In this document: positions 43,811-50,098 of the stretch, piece after piece
Numbering within the stretch: position 1 is the first letter of the stretch
How the letters are laid out: every line of letters starts with the position of its first letter
Virus record (IMG/VR): IMGVR_UViG_3300023210_000048
Location: 1 to 50,098 of that record
Reading direction: 5' to 3' (one strand)
Length of the DNA stretch: 50,098 nucleotides
DNA from: a virus
Notes under the pieces: generated by a model
What the model saw: the letters and a program-made list of their open reading frames with translations, nothing else
What the model was told of the DNA's origin: nothing
Databases searched by the model: none
Translations under genes and position numbers: made by a program

Positions 43811-44406
43811 AAAATTCTAATAATACAATACAAGGCCACGTGAAAATCTTTAATCCAGACACGGACGAGGTATTTTTCGATGGTTTCAATTCGATTCACT
43901 ACGAGAATTTCTCAGAAGCATTGGCCTTAAGTATCGGCAATAAAACGACAGGGTTCATCCATGAACTCGCATTAGGTAATGGCGGCACATCCGTCGATCC
44001 TACTGGAGTGATCACGTACCTTCCGGCCAACAATACTGGCCAGAATGCTTCCCTGTATAACCAAACCTACTACAAAGTGGTCGATGACACCAGTTCTTTG
44101 AACACGGACACCACTCGTAACAAGATCGAAATCAATCACACCTCTGGAAACATTTACACTGACGTATTTGTCACTAGTTTGCTGGATTTCGGTGAACCTG
44201 CTGGGCAAACAGCATTTGATAACTCAGCAAATCTGGATTCAGATTTTGTATTCGATGAATTGGGTCTTAAAAGCTGGGTAGGAACAGTAAACACTGGTAA
44301 GTTGTTAACCCACGTTGTATTCCATCCAATTCAGAAAAGTTTGAACAGATTAGTTCAAATTGATTACACGGTGAGATGTCAAACTATTTCTGTGACAATC
44401 ATATAA
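43795..44406 (+). CDS. Baseplate/tail structural protein (203 aa)
   Basis: A 203-residue protein with the segments GHVKIFNPDTDEVFFDGFNS, IHYENFSEALALSIGNKTTG and FIHELALGNGGTSVDPTGVI followed by TYLPAN. I associate this sequence with virion proteins next to the wedge genes of environmental T4-like phages. It takes the place of T4 gene 8, but similarity to T4 gp8 is not apparent. The ATG at 43795 is preferred over TTG at 43789 because AGGAAAGG precedes it. It is flanked by endonuclease genes on both sides. A truncated copy of its N-terminus lies 0.8 kb upstream. Exact location in the tail is unknown. Confidence 0.72.
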   Translation: MSTNIENSNNTIQGHVKIFNPDTDEVFFDGFNSIHYENFSEALALSIGNKTTGFIHELALGNGGTSVDPTGVITYLPANNTGQNASLYNQTYYKVVDDTSSLNTDTTRNKIEINHTSGNIYTDVFVTSLLDFGEPAGQTAFDNSANLDSDFVFDELGLKSWVGTVNTGKLLTHVVFHPIQKSLNRLVQIDYTVRCQTISVTII

Positions 44407-44443
44407 ATAGAATGATAGGTCGCGAACTGAAATTCCACCTATT
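44402..44443 (+). promoter_or_regulatory. Late promoter and leader hairpin of the HNH gene
   Basis: TATAAATAG (44402-44410) is a full late-box match overlapping the previous stop. It is followed by ATAGGT (44416-44421) and ACCTAT (44438-44443), a 6-bp inverted repeat in the leader. GGAGGG just before the HNH start codon lies in the loop of a 4-bp CTGG/CCAG hairpin. Both could limit endonuclease translation. Confidence 0.55.
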
Positions 44444-44467
44444 CTAACGTCTGGAGGGACGCCAGCA

Positions 44468-45178
44468 ATGATATTTATCATTAACAAATATACGCAATGG
44501 TACTGTAACATAATCGAGGCAGCGAAAGCAAGACCTGCATTGCCACGAAACACTACAAATCGCCATCACATACTACCTAAAGCGCCTTCGATGTGGCCTG
44601 AATATGCAAACTTTCATAAGCATCCATGGAATGGAGTGTATCTAACACATCGCGAGCACTTCATCTGTCATTGGTTACTTACTAAAATGACAACAGGAAA
44701 AGCGAAATGCTCTATGTTGTTCGCATTACACGCTATGACTAATAAAAGCAATTCAGCAAAATATGTGCCCTGTTCACGAATATTCGCATTAGTGAGAGAA
44801 CAAACTAAAACGGTTACACATACGTCAGAATCAATAGCAAAAATGTCCGAATCAATGAAAGGAAAAGGGCTGGGTGTCAAGTCATGGAACAGTGGTATGC
44901 AAGCTCCAGATTGGCACAAGGAAGCTTGTAAAAAAGGCAGAGAGAGGTGGCGCAAAGAACACCCAGAACAATTTGAAGCATCATGGAGAAAAGCTCGCGA
45001 ATCGGTAGATGAAGCTGCTCGTCTTAAAGCCATATCAAAACCCGTCATCATAGACGGAATCGAGTATCCTTCTGCTAGAGAAGCATACAGACAACTAAAT
45101 AACATCAAATACATCACGTTGATAAAGCGTATCGAGAGTATAAATTTCCCAAATTATAATTGGGTATCAAAGGCATAA
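44468..45178 (+). CDS. HNH homing endonuclease
   Basis: A 236-residue HNH enzyme. The nuclease motif is NRHHILPKAPSMWPE (H33, H34), then WNGVYLTHREHFICHWLL with N55 and H61/H64/H68, a typical phage H-N-H arrangement. A basic NUMOD3-like stretch follows (ESIAKMSESMKGKGLG, GRERWRKEHPEQFEASWRKA). The C-terminus (PVIIDGIEYPSAREAYRQLN, then YITLIKRIESINFPNYNWV) is a DNA-binding module. It lies between the 203-aa structural gene and the first fibre gene and has a late promoter. It differs in nuclease family from the other endonucleases in the window. Confidence 0.88.
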   Translation: MIFIINKYTQWYCNIIEAAKARPALPRNTTNRHHILPKAPSMWPEYANFHKHPWNGVYLTHREHFICHWLLTKMTTGKAKCSMLFALHAMTNKSNSAKYVPCSRIFALVREQTKTVTHTSESIAKMSESMKGKGLGVKSWNSGMQAPDWHKEACKKGRERWRKEHPEQFEASWRKARESVDEAARLKAISKPVIIDGIEYPSAREAYRQLNNIKYITLIKRIESINFPNYNWVSKA

Positions 45179-45182
45179 ATAC
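45174..45182 (+). promoter_or_regulatory. Late promoter of the tail fibre gene
   Basis: CATAAATAC overlaps the stop of the HNH gene and lies 26 bases before the fibre ATG, with TTGGAG between. Confidence 0.62.
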
Positions 45183-45208
45183 AGATATAGATTTGGAGCA
45201 TTCAAGAG

Positions 45209-47122
45209 ATGTCATACACAGTAAATAGAACAGACGGAACCGTAGTAGCCACCATCAGCGATGGCACAATTGATACCGCCAGTACCAGTATTACCCTAAT
45301 CGGTAAAAACTATTCAGGATTTGGTGAAGCACTGAATGAAGATTTGGTCGCATTATTGGAGAATTTCTCCAACACAACATCCCCATCAGCACCCCTAGAA
45401 GGACAAGTTTGGTGGGACAAAACAAACAATAACCTGAACGTTTATGATGGCACCCAATGGAAGAACATCAGTTCATCCACCGCAGCCGCAACAGCCCCTT
45501 CAGGGCCAATTGTAGGCGATTTGTGGTGGGATACTACCAATGCACAATTGAACGTGTTTGATGGGTCCGCATGGGTCATTATCGGACCATCGTTTACTTC
45601 CGCCGCCGGTACTTCTGGTGCAATTGTTGAGACGATCCAAGACACTGGTCTAGCTGACCACGTTGTCGTGAAAAACTATGTAGCGAACACGGTAGTGAGC
45701 ATCGTCTCCAAAGATGCTACATTTACCCCTAATAGTGCGATAGCCGGATTTACAACAATCAAACCTGGACACAATATGGTAGCAGATGCTACGATATCTG
45801 GCGCTCGTTTCCACGGAGATGCAACAAATGCAGAACTATTAGGAAGCCTCGCAGCATCACAGTTCTTAAGAGCAGACCAATCGGACTCAACATCTGGCCA
45901 GCTAAGTATTCTGAATGATTCTGGTTTGATCGTCGGTGCTGACTCAGACATAACATTGGCACTAAGTGGCGCTAATGCAACACTTACAAACACCACATTA
46001 AATGGTGATTTCACCATCGTGACCACAGATAGTGGTGGCGCAGACACAATGATGTCATTCGATGCATCCACCGCAAGAATCGGTGTGAAAAACGCAGCCC
46101 CAACTGATACATTCCACATTGGTGCATCGAGCTTGGCGTCAACACTTGGTGTTCACAACACCACGCAGCACATTAAACTGCGTGGCTCATTCGCTGATCC
46201 ATTGGATTACGGTATCATTGACACCGACAATACTGACCTTAGTGTCAATATCGGTTACTACGATGACTCTGTTACCACCAAAGCGTACCCTTTGCGGGTT
46301 AAGTTTGGTGCAGCAGATGATCTGGTAGTCTTAGACTCTGCGGTCCAACAAGCAATAGTTAAAGGCGGCATCGTTCCAGAAACCACCGCAACATATAGCT
46401 TGGGTACAGCCAGTTTGGTATGGAACGAAATCCGTGGTACCACATTGTTTGGTACATTGTCAACCGCAGCACAGACAAACATTACATCATTGGGTACACT
46501 GTCATCATTGACGGTATCTGGAACATCTACGCTTCAGGGCTTGACAGACATGCAAGGTTCTGTTAATCTAGGGGATGCTACTGCTGATGTTATTAGTTTT
46601 CTTGGTCAAGTAGGAACAGACATCGATCCAGATACTGATAACACATGGTCATTGGGCGCATCTGGCTTAAAATTCCTTGAAGTATGGGCAACCACATTCC
46701 AAGGGGTGGCAACATCAGCACAATACGCTGATATGGCGGAACGTTTCGCAGCAGATCACATTTATGCCCCTGGTACAATAGTTAAATTAGGTGGTGAGGA
46801 AGAAATTACGATGGTTACCGACGCAAGCGATGATGATGTATTTGGTGTTATTTCAACAAACCCAGCTTACATGATGAACTCGGCTGCAGGTAACGACGAA
46901 ACACACCCATACGTAGCATTAGCAGGACGTGTTCCCGTTAATGTAATAGGTTCGATCAAAAAAGGTGATCGTCTTGTGAGTGCAGGTGAAGGTCTAGCAA
47001 AAGCTGGTGTATCTGCAGATGGTGATTTCACTCCATGGAACGTTATTGGCCGCGCATTAGAAGATAAGAACTCAATCGAAGTAGCCCCTGTTATGAGTAT
47101 TGTAAGGGCTAACATCAACTAA
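45209..47122 (+). CDS. Tail fibre protein with C-terminal chaperone-like or tip domain
   Basis: A 637-residue fibre. The N-terminus (ENFSNTTSPSAPLEGQVWWD, then NNNLNVYDGTQWKNIS and a second GDLWWDTTNAQLNVFDGSAW) has two copies of a virion-attachment WWD module. The middle is a repetitive Thr/Ser/Gly-rich shaft. The end (FQGVATSAQYADMAERFAAD, then YAPGTIVKLGG, VFGVISTNPAYMMN and VALAGRVPVNVIGSIKKGDR) is a tip domain seen in many environmental phage fibres. It has its own late promoter and is followed at once by another late box. The receptor is unknown. Confidence 0.8.
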   Translation: MSYTVNRTDGTVVATISDGTIDTASTSITLIGKNYSGFGEALNEDLVALLENFSNTTSPSAPLEGQVWWDKTNNNLNVYDGTQWKNISSSTAAATAPSGPIVGDLWWDTTNAQLNVFDGSAWVIIGPSFTSAAGTSGAIVETIQDTGLADHVVVKNYVANTVVSIVSKDATFTPNSAIAGFTTIKPGHNMVADATISGARFHGDATNAELLGSLAASQFLRADQSDSTSGQLSILNDSGLIVGADSDITLALSGANATLTNTTLNGDFTIVTTDSGGADTMMSFDASTARIGVKNAAPTDTFHIGASSLASTLGVHNTTQHIKLRGSFADPLDYGIIDTDNTDLSVNIGYYDDSVTTKAYPLRVKFGAADDLVVLDSAVQQAIVKGGIVPETTATYSLGTASLVWNEIRGTTLFGTLSTAAQTNITSLGTLSSLTVSGTSTLQGLTDMQGSVNLGDATADVISFLGQVGTDIDPDTDNTWSLGASGLKFLEVWATTFQGVATSAQYADMAERFAADHIYAPGTIVKLGGEEEITMVTDASDDDVFGVISTNPAYMMNSAAGNDETHPYVALAGRVPVNVIGSIKKGDRLVSAGEGLAKAGVSADGDFTPWNVIGRALEDKNSIEVAPVMSIVRANIN

Positions 47123-47130
47123 TATAAATA
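47123..47130 (+). promoter_or_regulatory. Late promoter of the second fibre-type gene
   Basis: TATAAATA is a perfect late box 23 bases before the next ATG. It overlaps the recurring element ATATGCGTATAT (47128-47139), identical to 10129-10140. Confidence 0.7.
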
Positions 47131-47153
47131 TGCGTATATTATAAGGATTATCA

Positions 47154-48089
47154 ATGACGTATTCGACAGGCAATACAATAACTGCAGCGGACTTAAATGG
47201 GTTCGTGACCACCGTGAACTCATACTTGGGAACAGGCACTGGAGACAAAGGATATGGGCAATCTACCGTTGCTTCGGTATCCGGAACAATTCAAGCGTCC
47301 GAAATCAACGCGATTTTGGCAGCGGTTCACAAAGCAGACAAACACCAAGGCGGATCAGCCGTTCTGCCAAATATGGACTCAGTAACCCAATCAACAGGTG
47401 ATCGCGCCGACGCATTTGATGGCGTTGTTCCAGCAGCAGGAACATGGTCAATCGACGGATTAACTGCACTTAATAACCTTTCAGCCGCAGTTACATCAAC
47501 AAATGCCAACTATTTGGACGTAGATGTAGCACAACAGACTACCTCCGGAACCACATTGACCGCAGATCGTGGTACATCGTGGGGTGTTGAAATTGCACAA
47601 GAACTCGATTTTACCTTTGCCGATGAAGATACTGGTAGAGCATTCTTTAATAGTGGTGGTCAAATTATTCTATTATATACCAATCCTATCGGAACTGCTC
47701 ACGATAATGATTGGAATACAGTGCTATCGGCCCGTGTTGGAACAATCACATTTGGCGTAAGTTCAACTAATCGATCTGGCGATGCAGGTACCCCGTCTAC
47801 CACAGTAGGTCACTCTGACCTAACGGGAACATATGCAACCATTTACACCGGCACCACCATTGGCGCATCGCCGTATACCGCAAACTCGGTTCTGGTGGAA
47901 GCTAAGTTCACAACAGGTTCCAATAACGTGGTTCGTATAAAATGTACACTTACTGATGATTACACCGGTTTTGATGATGTCGTTGCCGCTGGCGCAAATA
48001 CAACATGGTCAACTCGTAAGTCATCCCTGTACACAACCACAGCCCCTACCGTATCCGAATTCGAAACATGGTCTTCTGGCGGCAGCTAA
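47154..48089 (+). CDS. Fibre-type virion structural protein
   Basis: A 311-residue protein low in charge and rich in Thr, Ser, Gly and Ala. The N-terminus (YSTGNTITAADLNGFVTTVN, then SYLGTGTGDKGYGQ and VSGTIQASEINAILAAVHKA) is of a type found beside fibre genes in environmental T4-like phages. The C-terminal 150 residues look like a beta-sandwich. It is probably an accessory fibre, tip or capsid-decorating protein. The start ATG has AAGGA eight bases upstream. No enzymatic motif is visible. Confidence 0.68.
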   Translation: MTYSTGNTITAADLNGFVTTVNSYLGTGTGDKGYGQSTVASVSGTIQASEINAILAAVHKADKHQGGSAVLPNMDSVTQSTGDRADAFDGVVPAAGTWSIDGLTALNNLSAAVTSTNANYLDVDVAQQTTSGTTLTADRGTSWGVEIAQELDFTFADEDTGRAFFNSGGQIILLYTNPIGTAHDNDWNTVLSARVGTITFGVSSTNRSGDAGTPSTTVGHSDLTGTYATIYTGTTIGASPYTANSVLVEAKFTTGSNNVVRIKCTLTDDYTGFDDVVAAGANTTWSTRKSSLYTTTAPTVSEFETWSSGGS

Positions 48090-48112
48090 TAAATAAATTG
48101 TAAAACATCGGG

Positions 48113-48146
48113 CACTCCTGTATAATCATTAAATATAGCAGGAGTG
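48113..48146 (+). promoter_or_regulatory. Hairpin sequestering the ribosome site, with a promoter-like loop
   Basis: CACTCCTG (48113-48120) pairs perfectly with CAGGAGTG (48139-48146), which contains the AGGAG site of the gene starting at 48151. The 18-base loop holds TATAAT and ATTAAATA. A transcript entering from upstream would hide the site, while one starting in or after the loop would leave it free. Confidence 0.65.
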
Positions 48147-48150
48147 TAAC

Positions 48151-48504
48151 ATGAAATCCGAATCAAAAACAAAGTTTGACGCATATCGAACACGACAATT
48201 TCACATCAACCAACGTGAGTTACTACAACAACTAACAGTAGAGAAACTTGCGATTGGTAGAGACGGCGGGTTGTTCACTATCACACCGACATTGATGAAC
48301 TTTGTCGATTTGGTATTACGTTCCGGCGTTAATGCATCAGTACTCACCGACAATCACAACATCCCCATTCTAGTAATGGATTTACAAGCATTCATGGATG
48401 ACATGACTGATCAGTATTTTGCTGTGATGACTGACGTGTACAATAAGCATCAACATATACAACAAGACTTGGATGATGTCAAGGAGTTGGTAATAGATGA
48501 CTAA
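48151..48504 (+). CDS. Hypothetical 117-aa protein after the fibre genes
   Basis: A small helical protein (MKSESKTKFDAYRTRQFHIN, then QRELLQQLTVEKLAIGRDGG). I do not recognise a family with certainty. Its order between fibre genes and a glycosyltransferase suggests a virion or assembly role. Its ribosome site lies within a hairpin arm. It overlaps the next gene by eight bases, and its last codons contain the AAGGAG that serves that gene. Confidence 0.72.
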   Translation: MKSESKTKFDAYRTRQFHINQRELLQQLTVEKLAIGRDGGLFTITPTLMNFVDLVLRSGVNASVLTDNHNIPILVMDLQAFMDDMTDQYFAVMTDVYNKHQHIQQDLDDVKELVIDD

Positions 48505-49306
48505 AGGTGTTGTCTTCTACGCAAAGAACAACGGCTTCTTCGATTACATAGCGCAAGCCGAAGTAGCAGCATTACTGGTCAAACATTTCATGGATGTGCC
48601 GGTGGCGTTGATCTGTGATAAATCAGAAACACCCGACACTGATCGCTTCGATGAAATCATAAACATTGACTTCGACGCAGGAAACATCCGCCGATACGAA
48701 GATGGCAAACACCATGACTATTTCAACATCAATCGATTGGATGTGTTCGACATCACGCCATTCGATGAAACCCTCGTATTGGACACCGACTACCTAGTAC
48801 AAAACCGTGCTCTGGATTCTATATGGGGATGCTCTGAGACTATGTTAATGAACAGCAAAGCCAGACAAGCAACGCAATGGCCAGAGGGACTGTTGAACAC
48901 CGTGCTCGGAATCGGGTACCCAAACATGTATTGGTTCACCGCATGCTATTTCAAGAAGCATAATCCGTTTGTAAAAGAATTCTATGAGTTAGCAAAGGAA
49001 GTACAACAGAATTATAAATATTATGCCTCTGTATATGGCGTGGGCAGCAAGCTCGTACGGAATGATTATATCATGACCATCACTGCCCACATCATAGGCG
49101 GTGCCGCACACAACTTCATTAAACCATTGCCAGTACAACAGATCAATAGCTGGGAAGATGAGATCATAGCATTGGACTACGAGAAAATCGTATTGAACAA
49201 TCCGAATGATCCTTGGCCGGTGGTACTACACGGACAGAACCTTCACTTGATACAAAAGCAACAGATCAAACAGTATCAATCGAGGTTTGAAGAGTTATAT
49301 GGGTAA
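48497..49306 (+). CDS. Putative glycosyltransferase (GT-A type)
   Basis: A 269-residue protein with a nucleotide-sugar-type N-terminal half (VVFYAKNNGFFDYIAQAEVA; DVPVALICD) and a DxD motif in TLVLDTDYLV (D96, D98), which in GT-A enzymes holds the metal and sugar nucleotide. The segments MYWFTACYFKKHNPFVKEFY and NDYIMTITAHIIGG follow. It may modify a virion protein, lipopolysaccharide or DNA; the position after fibre genes favours a surface or virion substrate. The start has AAGGAG ten bases upstream. The stop overlaps the start of the first MGK gene. Confidence 0.6.
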   Translation: MTKGVVFYAKNNGFFDYIAQAEVAALLVKHFMDVPVALICDKSETPDTDRFDEIINIDFDAGNIRRYEDGKHHDYFNINRLDVFDITPFDETLVLDTDYLVQNRALDSIWGCSETMLMNSKARQATQWPEGLLNTVLGIGYPNMYWFTACYFKKHNPFVKEFYELAKEVQQNYKYYASVYGVGSKLVRNDYIMTITAHIIGGAAHNFIKPLPVQQINSWEDEIIALDYEKIVLNNPNDPWPVVLHGQNLHLIQKQQIKQYQSRFEELYG

Positions 49307-49514
49307 GCATCAGAAAGATAAATCAAGGCACCGCAGATTTAAAAATAGACCCAACCAATTAGGGTTAACTTATGAAGAGATAATTGAAAACGATAGGATG
49401 TGGGAGCAAGAGCGCAAGGAGCAAGAGCGCAAGGAGCAAATACAATGGGAAAACAACAAAAAGATAAAGCGAGACGAAAACGATACAACAAATCCTGCCA
49501 ACGTAATCCGATAA
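49299..49514 (+). CDS. MGKxxKDK array gene 1
   Basis: A 71-residue basic and acidic protein beginning MGKHQKDKSRHRRFKNR, with a helical EQERKEQERKEQ run in the middle. It is the first of four consecutive genes sharing the N-terminal pattern MGKxxxDKxRxxR. It overlaps the glycosyltransferase stop (TATGGGTAA) by eight bases. Its last 23 codons overlap gene 2 in a different frame. Function unknown. Confidence 0.65.
   Translation: MGKHQKDKSRHRRFKNRPNQLGLTYEEIIENDRMWEQERKEQERKEQIQWENNKKIKRDENDTTNPANVIR
49404..49439 (+). repeat. 15-bp tandem repeat supplying AAGGAG
   Basis: GAGCAAGAGCGCAAG occurs twice exactly, with six more bases of a third copy. It encodes EQERK repeats in array gene 1, and each junction makes AAGGAG. 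The last one is the ribosome site of array gene 2. Confidence 0.92.
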
Positions 49515-49627
49515 TGTCGGGAGATTGGATATCCACCGGCAACCCGCCCACCACCTACAAACTACATTCCACGGCTAACGGGACATACATTATCAAGGAC
49601 AGCAATGGGAAAAGCAAAAAAAGATAA
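49445..49627 (+). CDS. MGKxxKDK array gene 2
   Basis: A 60-residue protein beginning MGKQQKDKARRKRYNKS, then a neutral C-terminus (SGDWISTGNPPTTYKLHSTA). The ATG at 49445 is chosen because AAGGAG lies eight bases before it; an upstream in-frame GTG would only translate the 15-bp repeat. It overlaps gene 1 by 70 bases and gene 3 by 23. Function unknown. Confidence 0.65.
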   Translation: MGKQQKDKARRKRYNKSCQRNPIMSGDWISTGNPPTTYKLHSTANGTYIIKDSNGKSKKR

Positions 49628-49859
49628 GGCAAGACAACGTGGGTTCTACGACGCCTACAAGAGATATTGTGATAACCCACAGGTCTGGACACGTATCAAT
49701 GCACTGAAAACGGAATACGCTGGTGGGAATGCGAAGGACGCCGCATTCTTCTATGCGCCGTATGTTCCCTTACAGATGAAAATGTCACGTGGTTCTAAAC
49801 AACCGCCAAACACATTCAATACTCGGTACGGAAAGGTGACGATCAATGGGGAAACATAG
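49605..49859 (+). CDS. MGKxxKDK array gene 3
   Basis: An 84-residue protein beginning MGKAKKDKARQRGFYDAYKR. The remainder (AFFYAPYVPLQMKMSRGSKQ and so on) is unlike the other array members. AAGGAC precedes the ATG. The last codons (AAT GGG GAA ACA TAG) contain the ATG of gene 4, giving a 14-base overlap. Function unknown. Confidence 0.65.
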   Translation: MGKAKKDKARQRGFYDAYKRYCDNPQVWTRINALKTEYAGGNAKDAAFFYAPYVPLQMKMSRGSKQPPNTFNTRYGKVTINGET

Positions 49860-50094
49860 AATAGATAAACGTCGCCAACAAAGAAATCAAAAATGGAACA
49901 TGACAGAGAAGAAGACAAGAAAGCCCGGTGGATGGAAGAAATACTTCACGAATTACACGTCGAATAAATCATACCTCAATCGCCGCCCACGGGGGTACTC
50001 GTGGGGCAACACCAGAAATCTAACAGCTTCCGTGTGGATTAACACATCAGCGACTGTTGATCGTTCGACTAAACCCAAGAAGATATCAAGATGA
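49846..50094 (+). CDS. MGKxxKDK array gene 4
   Basis: An 82-residue strongly basic protein beginning MGKHRIDKRRQQRNQK, followed by KPGGWKKYFTNYTSNKSYLN. AAGGTG precedes the ATG. Its stop sits in AGATGAAACC at the window edge, so another gene probably starts at 50091 with an ATGA overlap. Function unknown. Confidence 0.62.
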   Translation: MGKHRIDKRRQQRNQKWNMTEKKTRKPGGWKKYFTNYTSNKSYLNRRPRGYSWGNTRNLTASVWINTSATVDRSTKPKKISR

Positions 50095-50098
50095 AACC

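Noticed and set aside
49400-49444. Longer start for array gene 2
   Set aside because: The extension only translates the 15-bp repeat (GARAQ). The ATG at 49445 has an ideal AAGGAG and matches the MGK starts of its neighbours.

Overview
This window is part of the virion-gene region of a large tailed bacteriophage of the T4-like (gp23-type major capsid) myovirus group. Recognisable T4 homologues are the major capsid protein (gene 23), scaffold (22), prohead protease (21), an acidic prohead core protein (67-like), portal (20), recombination nuclease pair (46/47), late sigma factor (55), and baseplate genes (26, 5, 25, 6, a 53-like LysM protein and a 48/54-like tube cap). Most virion genes follow sequences close to the T4 late promoter box TATAAATA, which agrees with a gp55-type late sigma encoded in the window. 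The G+C content looks intermediate. The enlarged baseplate and fibre proteins resemble those of environmental T4-like phages. The host cannot be told from the sequence.

Layout. Positions 86-10111 are read leftward: a GIY-YIG homing endonuclease, then genes 23, 22, a 47-codon ORF, 21, 67-like, an 83-aa protein, portal 20, a GIY-YIG remnant and the tape measure protein. A symmetric late promoter pair at 10138-10164 feeds the tape measure leftward and the gene 26-like tail assembly protein rightward. The gene 26-like frame ends at a T TTT TTC slippery site and continues in the -1 frame. Positions 11593-12434 have no gene but appear to encode a large, elaborately folded RNA read leftward from a sigma70-like promoter. 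A GIY-YIG endonuclease, a zincin-type protein, a small Hc1-like basic protein, an unknown protein, genes 46/47 and gene 55 follow. From 19753 the baseplate and tail fibre genes run rightward: 48/54-like, 53-like, hub, spike gp5, 25, 6, a 4625-residue protein in the gene 7 position, two homing endonucleases interleaved with a small structural gene, two fibre-type proteins, a small conserved-looking protein and a glycosyltransferase-like protein. The right end is an array of four overlapping small basic genes, each starting with MGKxxxDKxR.

How the genes work together. The leftward block builds the prohead (portal, core/scaffold, protease, capsid). The tape measure and the gene 26-like chaperone build the tail tube. 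The rightward block builds hub, spike, wedges and fibres. gp46/gp47 process DNA ends for recombination-dependent replication and have their own sigma70-like promoter, so they are probably expressed earlier than the virion genes driven by gp55. Four homing endonucleases and one remnant sit between or beside the structural genes.

The most unusual items are the structured RNA with its exact 41-bp tandem duplication, the likely programmed -1 frameshift, the MGKxxxDK overlapping gene array, the giant baseplate-position protein with an FG-GAP-type propeller and a YHYH segment, and an endonuclease flanked by two diverged copies of the same structural-gene N-terminus.
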